NCBI GenBank assembly: GCA_910574015.1
Contig: CAJSYQ010000014.1
Coordinates: 17,394 to 81,393 of the forward strand
Length of the DNA stretch: 64,000 bases
Direction: 5' to 3'
Source of the DNA: Eubacteriaceae bacterium
Lineage (GTDB): Bacteria > Bacillota > Clostridia > Lachnospirales > Lachnospiraceae
Position 1 is the stretch's first letter. The number at the start of each line of letters is the position of its first letter. A program made the translations under genes and the position numbers. Positions 54,406-63,312 of the stretch are shown here, piece by piece. Under the pieces are notes generated by a model. It worked only from the letters and a program-made list of their open reading frames with translations, searched no databases and had not been told where the DNA came from.

Positions 54406-55110
54406 TTACATATCTTTTTTGCCCGTTTCCAGTGCCATTTCATACGAATTTTCCTCCTCCCTGAACCTCTCATTTTCCTGTAATAACCACTGCGGAAAAT
54501 CCGTTCTTGGTACTACATAAACCTCCGTATGGTCATCCTCTCCCATGACACTGCACTCATAATGGCTGCATACCGACGGGGCATCATCCGGCATCACATA
54601 CATGGCCACGATATCCGATACCATGTTCGTCTCGATGTTATCGTGGTCCCGCATCCTCCGTTCCGGGCGTTCCCTGTCATACACATGGCGGTATACCAGC
54701 ACGCAGTCCGTAAACCGCACCGGTTCTTTCTCTTGGAAATATTCCTTCATGGCAGGATAAAGAAAAGAACGGATATAATCCGCCGAGCCGCCTCCCTTTT
54801 TCGGGAGCAGGGCAGGGATACACAACCAAAACCACCCCTCTGCCGTAAATCCCATATCAACGGGAATGCACCGTTTCATGCTACTTTCCACGTCCCTCTT
54901 TGCCATATCTGAACCGGTGCAAGCCGGAAGCACCCTCGTCAGAAGCACCAGACGTTCTGCCATCTCCTCCAGCCGCAGTGCCTGCTCATATGCCATGTGC
55001 AGCTGGTGCGCCTGAGAGAAATCCTTCACCAGACGAATCTGATCCCACAGTTTTCCCGCCATTCTTTCCACCCTGCCTAACACCTTTTGAAAGGAATTGT
55101 TCTGCTCCAT
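54406..55110 (-). CDS. DUF6100-like protein
   Basis: A 234-residue soluble protein. The C-terminal part, RDHDNIETNMVSDIVAMYVM followed by DDAPSVCSHYECS, matches ICE proteins I recall as DUF6100. The D-x-D-N and spaced Asp pattern resembles RusA Holliday junction resolvases, so a nuclease role is conceivable but unproven. It starts with GGGGAG upstream and overlaps the upstream gene by 125 bases. Confidence 0.74.
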   Translation of the reverse strand: MEQNNSFQKVLGRVERMAGKLWDQIRLVKDFSQAHQLHMAYEQALRLEEMAERLVLLTRVLPACTGSDMAKRDVESSMKRCIPVDMGFTAEGWFWLCIPALLPKKGGGSADYIRSFLYPAMKEYFQEKEPVRFTDCVLVYRHVYDRERPERRMRDHDNIETNMVSDIVAMYVMPDDAPSVCSHYECSVMGEDDHTEVYVVPRTDFPQWLLQENERFREEENSYEMALETGKKDM

Positions 55111-55630
55111 ACACTGTCTCCCCTGAGTAAAATGTCACTTCCGGTTCCTCCGCCCCCTCGAATCCCACCGTTGCAAACAGGCATGGCACTTTTGGCAGCA
55201 TTAACTTTTCTGCCATGGAAATGCGGGGAAGGACAATGATATACTTTAAGTCATCCTGCGGCTGCAGCAGCCTTAGCAGGCTTTCTTCCCCCTCATACAG
55301 CACCACAATCTCATATCCCACATTTTCTTTTAAGAAGAAGATCTGCGACGGATAGACTGCCGGGTAATGGGCCATCGGGTCCACATAGTCAATAAACTTT
55401 AACAGCACCCACACTGCCAGTATGGTACGCTGGTCCGGTCTGCACAAGGAATCCAGTCCCACATAGTACCCGCCGCCCACGTCTGCCGCCCGCATCTGCT
55501 TCTTTAAGTTCTTTATGATACGTTCCGCTGTCTGAGCTGGCTTTTGCAGCATCTTCGTAATCTGGGTTTTTGGCAGTGCCCCATACTGGGACAGCCATTT
55601 AATCACATACTGTTCATCCTTCAGCAGCAT
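54986..55630 (-). CDS. DUF5697-like winged-helix protein
   Basis: A 214-residue protein: N-terminal winged helix (VIKWLSQYGALPKTQITKML) followed by a mixed domain with YPSQIFFLKENVGYEIVVLY. It resembles ICE proteins of the DUF5697 type. Its last 40 residues (GVRQGGKNGGKTVGSDSSGE) lie inside the start of the next gene and have low complexity, so the true stop may have been lost. It is downstream of virB4 in the conjugation operon. Confidence 0.7.
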   Translation of the reverse strand: MLLKDEQYVIKWLSQYGALPKTQITKMLQKPAQTAERIIKNLKKQMRAADVGGGYYVGLDSLCRPDQRTILAVWVLLKFIDYVDPMAHYPAVYPSQIFFLKENVGYEIVVLYEGEESLLRLLQPQDDLKYIIVLPRISMAEKLMLPKVPCLFATVGFEGAEEPEVTFYSGETVYGAEQFLSKGVRQGGKNGGKTVGSDSSGEGFLSGAPAAHGI

Positions 55631-55693
55631 TGTTTCACCTCTTTTTTGTGCGTATTTTCTCCTAAATGCGTATTTTGCAAAAAATACGTATTC

Positions 55694-58300
55694 CTACTTC
55701 CCTGCCATTCCCTTTCCTTTCTGGCGTTCCTTCAGGATTGCCTCCAGTTCGGCACGGTCTGTCGTAATCATCTCCTGCTCTTCTTTAGAAGCCTTAATGA
55801 CCACTGGCACCTTGTTGTTATTGGAGTACACCAGTGCCTCCCCTCTCTCAAACTGGGTAATGGAACGAAGTTCCGCTGTCGTCAGCTTCAGCACCTCTTT
55901 CACATAACGTGCCTCGTCCGGCTCCAGATTGAGGATAATCTTATTCTTGCTGTTATTCACAATCGCCCTGCCGTACTTGCCATCCTCCAGACTGAAAAAG
56001 TCCGACAAATCCTGCGTCGCCGAGATCGCCGCCCCGCCAAATCCGCGGATGGTCTTAAAGATAGTCAGGCAGAACTCTGCCGCCATCCGGTTCGAGGATG
56101 CCCCCACCAGCTGCCAGATTTCATCAATCATGATCGCTTTCTTTTTCGTGCGGTCGGACTTTACCTTGTCCCACACATAGTCCAGGGCAATCATCATACC
56201 CACCGGCAGGAGTTTCCCCTTCAGCTCCGACAAGTCCAGCACAATGTACTTGTTGCTTAAATCCACGTTGGTCTGCCGGTTAAAGGACTGTGCCGAACCG
56301 GTCACAAACCGGCTCACGATCACAGCAATCCGCTGTGTCATCGGGTTTTCCTTCAGGTTTTTATGCAAATCCCCCAGAACCGGCATTTTCTTCATGGCCG
56401 GGGGACTGGACATAGCATCCAGATACAGGCTGTCATTATCATGGGTAATCCCCAAATCCCCGTAGGTCTTAATCAATGCCTCATCCAGCATCTGCTCCTC
56501 CTCATTGCTCATATCCGGTATGAGAAGGGAAAAGAAAATCATCAGCTGCTGGATTTTTCTTGCCAGCATCGAATCCATCTCACTGTAGTCCATCTCATCA
56601 ATCAGCTCCATTTCCGGTGTGATGGTATGCCGGATTTCCATAATGTTAATGCAGTGCGGGGAGCCGGGGGCGATCTTGATAAACTGGCCCCCGATCTGGT
56701 TACATGCCCTGCGGAACTCATGCCCCTTGATCGGCGCAATGATAAAGCACTGGATGCCACGCATTCTCATCCTGAATGCTAAAAGCTGCAGGGTAAAGGT
56801 CTTTCCCGCCCCGCTGGTTCCCAACAGGTTCAGGTTTGCATTCTTATTCTTCTTTGTATTGAATAAGTCCACGATACAGAGGGAATTGTTATGCCGGTTG
56901 ACACCCAACAGAACCCCGGAATCATCCGACATCTCGAAACTGGTAAACATGTAAGTGGATGCCGCCCCGCTGGTCAGCACGTTCCTCTTTGCTTTCTTTT
57001 CCAGCGACGGGGCAATCTTTGCAAAAGGCATCATGGTCCGCAGAGCCGCCTCCTGCTGGAACCGGCAGTCACTGATATACATGTCCATAGACTTGAGCAT
57101 GTCGGTCATCTGCTGCTTCCGCCACATCAGCTCCTCATAGGTCTTTCCGGATACGCTCACAAACACGGACAGATAAAACAGATCCTCGTTATTGCTGGCA
57201 ATTCCATGCTTGATATAATATCCCGCCTGGATGGAACTGGTCAGTTCCTCATAATCGGTGCTGGTATCCTGCATATCCTTTAGTTTCGTGCGGTTCAGCC
57301 GTATCCTCTGTGCCACCTTGTCAATGGCCCGGCTTCGGTTTTCCCTTGTCAGGAACACATCGATGTCAATCCCGTCCCCGGCGTTGATCAGCGACGACAT
57401 CCAGCCGCCACGCACCCTGCCAGGATACCCGTTCCCCTTGATGAACAAAAAGGAATAGTACAGCCCGTCCATTATGATATAGTTGTGATGGGACAGGTCG
57501 ATCCCCCTAGGTGCCAGAAAATACGAAATCCGAATCTTAGGTACCGGATCAACCCCAATCACCTTATTCTTTGCCGCCATTGTGTCAAGCACTACCCGGT
57601 TCACCCGGCTCTGGAACGGCTCATCCACACAGGAATGGCGGTTGAAGAACATGTAGAGCATCTCTGCCACCGCCTCATCCTCATCCTTATTTTTTATGAT
57701 GGAATTACCACACTGAAGAAAGTATGCCTTTGCGTTCTGCTCCGCCGCATTCAGCATCCCGTATACCTGCGAATAGTCGTTTGCATCGCCCCGCCGCATC
57801 TCCTCATACTGGAAAATCAGAAAAAACCGCCTGGTAAGCGCCTCCCGGCTTCCCACATCCTTAATGAGCCGGAGATATCCCCTTGCCAGCTTCCGGCACG
57901 CCTCGCTCTCCTCTGCCGCTAAATCCTTTTGTACCATGGAAATGTGCTTGTCCGAATCCGCCTTTCTCGTAATGCTCTTGAACTGCATCCGCACCGGGGA
58001 AATCTTTAACCAGCTGGCAAATGAGGAGATAATGTTAAACTGCTCCTCCCCGGACCGCAGCATAAAGTTGATTGGCTCAATCTCCAGTATCTTAATATAC
58101 CTGCCATCCGTAGTTTCAATGATCCCATTGGCAATATTCTTAACCGGGATGAAATCCTGCACAAACTCAAGCTTTTCCTGCTTTGCTTTCTGCCTGCGCT
58201 CCTGTCTTTTTCCTGCCGGTGCGTTCTGTCCCGGTTTCCTTCCTTTTCTTTGCTGCTTTCTTCTTTTTTGGCTGTTTCCTTTTAAGCTGCTTCTGGTCAT
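55694..58300 (-). CDS. virB4: VirB4-type conjugal transfer ATPase
   Basis: An 868-residue ATPase. Walker A is at about residue 490 (NLNLLGTSGAGKTFTLQLLA) and Walker B near 723 (KKAIMIDEIWQLVGASSN). Other landmarks are IGVDPVPKIRISYFLAPRG and GFGGAAISATQDLSDFFS. The ATG at 58300 is 13 bases from AGGAGG; the frame extends 16 codons further but is within prgI. It overlaps prgI by 134 bases. It powers assembly or substrate translocation of the conjugation channel. Confidence 0.92.
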   Translation of the reverse strand: MTRSSLKGNSQKRRKQQRKGRKPGQNAPAGKRQERRQKAKQEKLEFVQDFIPVKNIANGIIETTDGRYIKILEIEPINFMLRSGEEQFNIISSFASWLKISPVRMQFKSITRKADSDKHISMVQKDLAAEESEACRKLARGYLRLIKDVGSREALTRRFFLIFQYEEMRRGDANDYSQVYGMLNAAEQNAKAYFLQCGNSIIKNKDEDEAVAEMLYMFFNRHSCVDEPFQSRVNRVVLDTMAAKNKVIGVDPVPKIRISYFLAPRGIDLSHHNYIIMDGLYYSFLFIKGNGYPGRVRGGWMSSLINAGDGIDIDVFLTRENRSRAIDKVAQRIRLNRTKLKDMQDTSTDYEELTSSIQAGYYIKHGIASNNEDLFYLSVFVSVSGKTYEELMWRKQQMTDMLKSMDMYISDCRFQQEAALRTMMPFAKIAPSLEKKAKRNVLTSGAASTYMFTSFEMSDDSGVLLGVNRHNNSLCIVDLFNTKKNKNANLNLLGTSGAGKTFTLQLLAFRMRMRGIQCFIIAPIKGHEFRRACNQIGGQFIKIAPGSPHCINIMEIRHTITPEMELIDEMDYSEMDSMLARKIQQLMIFFSLLIPDMSNEEEQMLDEALIKTYGDLGITHDNDSLYLDAMSSPPAMKKMPVLGDLHKNLKENPMTQRIAVIVSRFVTGSAQSFNRQTNVDLSNKYIVLDLSELKGKLLPVGMMIALDYVWDKVKSDRTKKKAIMIDEIWQLVGASSNRMAAEFCLTIFKTIRGFGGAAISATQDLSDFFSLEDGKYGRAIVNNSKNKIILNLEPDEARYVKEVLKLTTAELRSITQFERGEALVYSNNNKVPVVIKASKEEQEMITTDRAELEAILKERQKGKGMAGK

Positions 58301-58619
58301 ATTGATATCCAACCCTCCTGAAATGTAATTTTCTCCTGTTCGCCGCATACCGGATCATATGGCTGCCATACTGGAACAGGGAATCCCCGTCAATGCCCAT
58401 CATGGACAGCACCCCCAACGGGAGCAAGGTCAGTGTCATCACCACAATCCGTATCTTAATGGGCATCGGTATCAGCATCACCTCCGGATACCCCACCAGC
58501 GCCACCAGAAACCCGGTCTCCACCGCATTCCGAACCTCCAGCATACCGCCCATGATCTTGCCGGAATCCGTGTAATTTGCCGGAATCGTATAAATGTTGC
58601 TGTATTCTTTCTCTTCCAT
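58167..58619 (-). CDS. prgI: PrgI family conjugation membrane protein
   Basis: A 150-residue protein: IYTIPANYTDSGKIMGGMLE, two TM stretches (VETGFLVALVGYPEVMLIPM and IRIVVMTLTLLPLGVLSMMG), then a basic tail (KRKQPKKKKAAKKRK). This is the PrgI layout and it sits just upstream of virB4, as usual. The ATG at 58619 has AGGAGG seven bases upstream. It is a core membrane part of the Gram-positive transfer channel. Confidence 0.88.
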   Translation of the reverse strand: MEEKEYSNIYTIPANYTDSGKIMGGMLEVRNAVETGFLVALVGYPEVMLIPMPIKIRIVVMTLTLLPLGVLSMMGIDGDSLFQYGSHMIRYAANRRKLHFRRVGYQYDQKQLKRKQPKKKKAAKKRKETGTERTGRKKTGAQAESKAGKA

Positions 58620-58645
58620 ATGTAACCTCCTGCATAAGCTGTGAA

Positions 58646-58745
58646 GAACGCTGCTCATGCGAACTTGTTCGCTATGCGTTCTTCTTAGGGATAACTTAGT
58701 TTCACTTAGCGAGGTGTTTTCGAGCTTATGTGAAACTTTATCCCT
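58646..58745. repeat. Nested hairpins upstream of prgI
   Basis: GAACGC and GCGTTC enclose GCGAAC-TT-GTTCGC (58646-58681). A second, longer imperfect inverted repeat follows (58687-58745) with AGGGATAA and TTATCCCT ends and GTTTCAC and GTGAAAC inside. The pair occupies the whole gap between the NlpC gene and prgI. Confidence 0.6.
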
Positions 58746-60754
58746 TATCTCCCTAGCCTGTATATCTTTGCTGTCGTCTTATATCTTCCCATGCGGAGAG
58801 CCTGTTTATGGTCAGGAACAAAGATATCCACCCGGTGGATGTCATTCTCAATCCCTTTGCCTCCCCGGTCTTCCACGGTATACATCGTTCCCTTTATCAT
58901 GATCTGCGTTCCAAAGGGATAATGGCTGGACATCGCCACCATGCCAGAAGCCGGTTTCTTCCCGCTCGCCGTATTGCCACCAGCCCATTTGCCACAGCAC
59001 TTCGCACAGTTGCAGTAATGCGTCACATCGACCTCAAGGGTATAGAGTGGTTCGCCATAGGAAGCATCGGAAGATACGGCAGCATTGTAATCCACCCCTG
59101 CCGGTCTGCGGAGTACCAGGGAACTGGCATAACTGGGTGTGTTAAGCACCACGCCTTTGCCACTGGTGCAGTGGACCCACATCCCCGTGCCATTCTTATC
59201 ATAACCGGCAAACATCAGCACATGACTCCATGCCTTCCCACCGGAACCGGCAAGAAACCCCAAATCCCCCGGAAGCAGCTCCGCCTTTGTCACTGCCGTA
59301 GTCTTCGGATACTGTCCGGAGGTGCCTGCCCCGATATCCACTTCCAGGGCGGTGCTGTAAGCCCATGTGGTAAATCCACTGCAGTCCAGCCCGTATGGGC
59401 GAATGGTTCCCGTGGAACTGGAGCCTGCCGCTGTTACCAGCTTGGGCGTATTCCACTCCTCATTCCAGCCGGGACCGCTTTTCCCGCCCCAAAAATACGG
59501 CACCTTCCCAACCAACGAAAGTGCCGTGGATAAAATATGTTTTCTGGTATCATTGCAGTTCTGGCTGTTCACAAAATCAACCAGTTCTTTATCTGTCAGG
59601 CTGACATTCTCCCCGCTTCCCAAAGAACCGTACAGAGCCATCTTCAGTGCTTTCGCCATGTTTTCGATGGCTTCCCGGTAGGTAATCCCAAACTGGTCAT
59701 AGGTGGCATCCAGATCAATCCTAAACGCTGCGGCTATCACCGAATTGTCAAAGGGCTGGATGGTACACTCCACATATTTCACGGTTTCCGTCCCAGGCTT
59801 CAGCGTCTGCGTCCCTTTCTTCCGGTAGTAAGTCTCCTTCTTTGTCCCGGTAATTTCTCCCGCTCCATACACAGGCACCTTGACGGTTATCATCTCATAG
59901 GCATCCACCGTAATCTCCTGATCACTGGTAAGCGGCTTGTCTTTCACATAATACGTCTTTTCCTCCAGACTGTACTGGTAAACCGGTTTCCCGCCTGCCG
60001 TCCCGATTTTCTTTCTGCCAGTCACTACCTTTACTTTCTTTGTTTTATAGGTATCATAAGTAACCGTCACCTGCCTTGTCATCTCCTTTTCCGCCTGCGT
60101 CACCGGGAACATCTCCCCGGAAACACCCTCCAGCTTTGCAATCATGTCCCCTTTGCTGACGTTCTGCTGCTGCATGGAAGCGGAATAAGCAGCTAAAATA
60201 TAACACACATCATAATCTGCCGAACCCTGTGCATGGTTGATGAGCGCCTCCATCGACTTCTCATAATCATAGCCTCCCTCTGAAATCGCCTGCTCCACCT
60301 TTGCCAGTGCCTGGTCATAGGCATCATCCACTACATCAGATACCGCCTCCGCCAGTTCATCATAAGTTCCCTTCAGCGTTGCCCCTTCTGCCGGCTTCGT
60401 CCCATCCAGCCCAAAAATGCTGTTCGACACAATGGACGGCAGGGACACCACCATCGTAATCAGTATCAGCAGTGCCAGACAAATGCAGATGAGTACCTTA
60501 AACAGCGAATGACGCATCGACCACGCTGCAGAAAGAACCGCTCCCCACGGGCCGCCTGCCGCTGTGCCTGCTGCAATCTCAGACACCGCCTTGCCGCCCT
60601 CCACGCCTGCTTTTACCGTGGCAGTAGCAGCATTGGCTGTCGCCTGTTTTGCTGCTTCCTGTCCGGCACGGCCTGCCGCTTTTGCAACCTGTCTGGCGGC
60701 CTGCCCGTAATTATCACTTCCGTCTCCCATCTTCTGCTTCTCTGGCTCCGCCAT
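58745..60754 (-). CDS. NlpC/P60 and 3D-domain wall hydrolase (CD1108-like)
   Basis: A 669-residue conjugation hydrolase. After an Ala-rich cytoplasmic part and one TM helix (VLICICLALLILITMVVSLP) comes an NlpC/P60 domain with catalytic Cys (YGLDCSGFTTWAYS, about residue 456) and His (AWSHVLMFAGYDKN). A C-terminal 3D domain follows (VDVTHYCNCAKCCG; GTQIMIKGTMYTVEDRGGKG). It opens the peptidoglycan for the transfer channel. The ATG at 60754 was chosen over a GTG three codons upstream. Confidence 0.9.
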   Translation of the reverse strand: MAEPEKQKMGDGSDNYGQAARQVAKAAGRAGQEAAKQATANAATATVKAGVEGGKAVSEIAAGTAAGGPWGAVLSAAWSMRHSLFKVLICICLALLILITMVVSLPSIVSNSIFGLDGTKPAEGATLKGTYDELAEAVSDVVDDAYDQALAKVEQAISEGGYDYEKSMEALINHAQGSADYDVCYILAAYSASMQQQNVSKGDMIAKLEGVSGEMFPVTQAEKEMTRQVTVTYDTYKTKKVKVVTGRKKIGTAGGKPVYQYSLEEKTYYVKDKPLTSDQEITVDAYEMITVKVPVYGAGEITGTKKETYYRKKGTQTLKPGTETVKYVECTIQPFDNSVIAAAFRIDLDATYDQFGITYREAIENMAKALKMALYGSLGSGENVSLTDKELVDFVNSQNCNDTRKHILSTALSLVGKVPYFWGGKSGPGWNEEWNTPKLVTAAGSSSTGTIRPYGLDCSGFTTWAYSTALEVDIGAGTSGQYPKTTAVTKAELLPGDLGFLAGSGGKAWSHVLMFAGYDKNGTGMWVHCTSGKGVVLNTPSYASSLVLRRPAGVDYNAAVSSDASYGEPLYTLEVDVTHYCNCAKCCGKWAGGNTASGKKPASGMVAMSSHYPFGTQIMIKGTMYTVEDRGGKGIENDIHRVDIFVPDHKQALRMGRYKTTAKIYRLGR

Positions 60755-60803
60755 TGTTATCACCCCCTGAATATACCTAACAATCCATTTCTTCCTTTCT
60801 ATG

Positions 60804-62888
60804 TCAGTTCTTACGCCTTGGACTCTTCACAGCAGAATGATCCCGCTTCCTCGGCTCGTCATACCGTTCCGGCGTGCTCCTGTAACGGACAGATTCCACG
60901 GAAACCGTTCTCACGCTGTCACCATCGTATACCGGTTTTCCATCCTCATAGACCGGCTTTCTATCCACCGACGCCTCCCCATGAATGGCATACCACTGGC
61001 CGCCCCTGCTGTCCTCATATACCTGATAGTCGCCACGGGGCGCAGCATACTGGGACGTATCATAAAATCTCGTCCCCGAACCGTCGCTATGCTGGACTTC
61101 CAGCTGTCCTTCCAGCCTTCTGGAACCATCCACGGAAGATACCTGCTGTTCATATCCCGGCATGAATGCCTGGAACTGGGACTGGTTGTAGTCATTCGCC
61201 AATTCCCCAGACTCAAATGCCGGCGTCTGTGCGTGTTGCCGCATCGCATACCAGTCCACGCCATCCGAAGCCTGCATGCTGCCATGCGGGGCATCCGGCT
61301 CCTCGTAAAAGGCACTGCTATACCACAAGGAATTGCCTGTATCCGTGCTTGCTTCCAAAATACCCTCATCCACCGTGCGGAGCATGGTATCCTCCGGCAA
61401 GTCCGGAAACATTTCATGAATCCTTGCTGCCTCGGATATATCTCCTGCAAATCCCGGTGTGCCAAAGAAAGCGCCTGCGCCATCCCCGGCTGCTGTCTGG
61501 TACCACATGCTTCCATCCGAAGCCTCCACAAGAGCTGACGGTCCCTCTGGTTTCTCAAACTGGTTTTTGTCATACAAATTCAGTTCTGCCATTTTCCCAT
61601 TCGGCATCATTGCCGTGGTACTGATCTTCCCTCCGGAAATCTTCGTATCCTTCAGCGGCACCCCCTTTAACTGCGGCATGTAGCCTGCAAGGCTCTTATC
61701 CGCAATCTCCCCGCCAATCATCCCAGACATCTTCGGATTCCTGGAGGCCACGGAGGAAATGGAATCCCCTGTCAGCGTAGCACCGTTTCTGGCAGCAATC
61801 CCGCCGAAGGCCCTGCCTACAAATCCAAGACTGCCTCCAGCTCCCATACGGACGCCGCCATCTACAACCGCATCCCTTACATAACTATTGCCTTTAAACT
61901 TGCTGGCAAAACCTGCCGCCGCTGCGCCTGCACCGGTTGCCACCGCACTGCTTCCACCGCCAAAGACGCTGCCTGCACTCCTGCTCCCTCCGCCCAAACC
62001 GCTCACCGCCCTTGCCGCCATCATCAGTTCCAGGCCCATGCTGCTTCCAGTCTGAGCGATATTAAGCCCCATCGCCGCCAGATAGCTGTCAAACTTCTGT
62101 GCTGTCTTCAAAAATGCAATGGCACAGAACAGCCACAGAAAAATGCTTCCATTGCCATTTGACAGTTCCCCGCCATTTCCCACATACTGGCCAACTGAAG
62201 TCGAAAATCCCCGTAAAAACCACACATTCATCACTAACAGTAAAAGCTGGGAACCTACCATCCGGCACCATGACTTAAAAACCGGCACCGTTACTTTGGA
62301 TGCTCCCATTGAAAAAGCAAGCGGTGAGGTATAACAGAGAACCCCTACCACGACATACCTCTCCACCGTTTCCAGTAACAGCTTGAAATAATTCCATCCC
62401 AGTGCAATCATCAGGATAACCAAGAGCAATAAGCCAACTACCGTGACAATAGAGATAATCGTTGTCAGCCCATTTTTCAGGGCATTCTCCACTCCTGCAA
62501 ATGTAAAGTCCTCCCTTTTCATCTTCAGTTCCATCAATGCCGTATAGGGTGCCGTGGCAATATTTAAAGTAACCTGAAAAATTGGCTTTGCATAGCCAAT
62601 CAAAAAGGCAGACAGACTGCTCCTGGCTAGCAATGTCCATGGATTCTCCGCCTCCGTAACCGGTCCGCCAAACACCCGGAATAACTGCCATACCGTTATG
62701 AAGAAGAGAATTGCCCACGCAGTATACTGCATCACGGTAAACGCCTTTGTCACAAAGGGGAAATACTCCTCCATAGCAGTCATATCCGTCCCCAGTGCAT
62801 CCAGGAACAGACCGGATACAGCGTCCATCATCTCAGAGACAATGCTGCTGATCCATGTGACAATCCCTTCAAAAATCCAGTCAAGCAT
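60804..62888 (-). CDS. TrbL/VirB6-like conjugation membrane protein
   Basis: A 694-residue protein. The N-terminal 300 residues hold six to eight TM helices (YTAWAILFFITVWQLFRVFG; IVTVVGLLLLVILMIALG; QLLLLVMNVWFLRGF). The remainder is a Gly/Ala-rich then polar cytoplasmic or surface tail with repeats of the type SDGSMWYQTAAG, SDGVDWYAMRQ and SRGGQWYAIHGE. Layout is that of TrbL/VirB6-like subunits of clostridial ICEs. It has GAGGAGG upstream and lies behind a 15-bp hairpin. Confidence 0.88.
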   Translation of the reverse strand: MLDWIFEGIVTWISSIVSEMMDAVSGLFLDALGTDMTAMEEYFPFVTKAFTVMQYTAWAILFFITVWQLFRVFGGPVTEAENPWTLLARSSLSAFLIGYAKPIFQVTLNIATAPYTALMELKMKREDFTFAGVENALKNGLTTIISIVTVVGLLLLVILMIALGWNYFKLLLETVERYVVVGVLCYTSPLAFSMGASKVTVPVFKSWCRMVGSQLLLLVMNVWFLRGFSTSVGQYVGNGGELSNGNGSIFLWLFCAIAFLKTAQKFDSYLAAMGLNIAQTGSSMGLELMMAARAVSGLGGGSRSAGSVFGGGSSAVATGAGAAAAGFASKFKGNSYVRDAVVDGGVRMGAGGSLGFVGRAFGGIAARNGATLTGDSISSVASRNPKMSGMIGGEIADKSLAGYMPQLKGVPLKDTKISGGKISTTAMMPNGKMAELNLYDKNQFEKPEGPSALVEASDGSMWYQTAAGDGAGAFFGTPGFAGDISEAARIHEMFPDLPEDTMLRTVDEGILEASTDTGNSLWYSSAFYEEPDAPHGSMQASDGVDWYAMRQHAQTPAFESGELANDYNQSQFQAFMPGYEQQVSSVDGSRRLEGQLEVQHSDGSGTRFYDTSQYAAPRGDYQVYEDSRGGQWYAIHGEASVDRKPVYEDGKPVYDGDSVRTVSVESVRYRSTPERYDEPRKRDHSAVKSPRRKN

Positions 62889-62905
62889 CTCTTACCTCCT
62901 CGTAT

Positions 62906-62945
62906 AATAAGTTTGTAAGCAAGGAAAACAGCTTACAGACTTATT
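62906..62945. other. 15-bp hairpin before TrbL-like gene
   Basis: AATAAGTTTGTAAGC pairs with GCTTACAGACTTATT, with one mismatch, around a 10-base loop. It ends about 15 bases before the start codon, between promoter region and ribosome site, and may set mRNA stability or transcription entry. Confidence 0.62.
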
Positions 62946-62989
62946 CTTTTTTGGTATAAATGGTAAGGACATCTAAGAGGAACTCCCCT

Positions 62990-63312
62990 CATCCCCATTC
63001 CCATCTATACAGTTAATAGTTACATATCATTATAGGTAGATCCTGTGGTATGATATCAGTTAGAGTCTGATGTCCGAAGGCACTGCTGTTCCTCCTTTCA
63101 GCCGGCTTTATCCGTGACTGCTTCGAAAGCATTCAGCCTGGCACATACGGCACATTCCGCTGACACAGAATTTTCATCCCCAGCCGTTAGCCCCAGCAAG
63201 AAAGGCTGACTGGGTGCATGCTCATTGCGCGAGGTTTCGGTCACCGTATGCTGCACAGGATAAACCTTTTGCCTCAGGCTTCACAAATCCCGATCCGATT
63301 GGAGGTGATATC
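62990..63312 (+). ncRNA. Possible IS110 bridge RNA region, second element
   Basis: About 320 bases with no gene precede the second IS110-type transposase. An extended minus-10 (TGGTATGAT, about 63042-63050) and hairpin-forming stretches (CCCAG with CTGGG near 63191-63215) are present. By analogy with known IS110 elements this could encode the bridge RNA. Boundaries are not defined. Confidence 0.38.
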
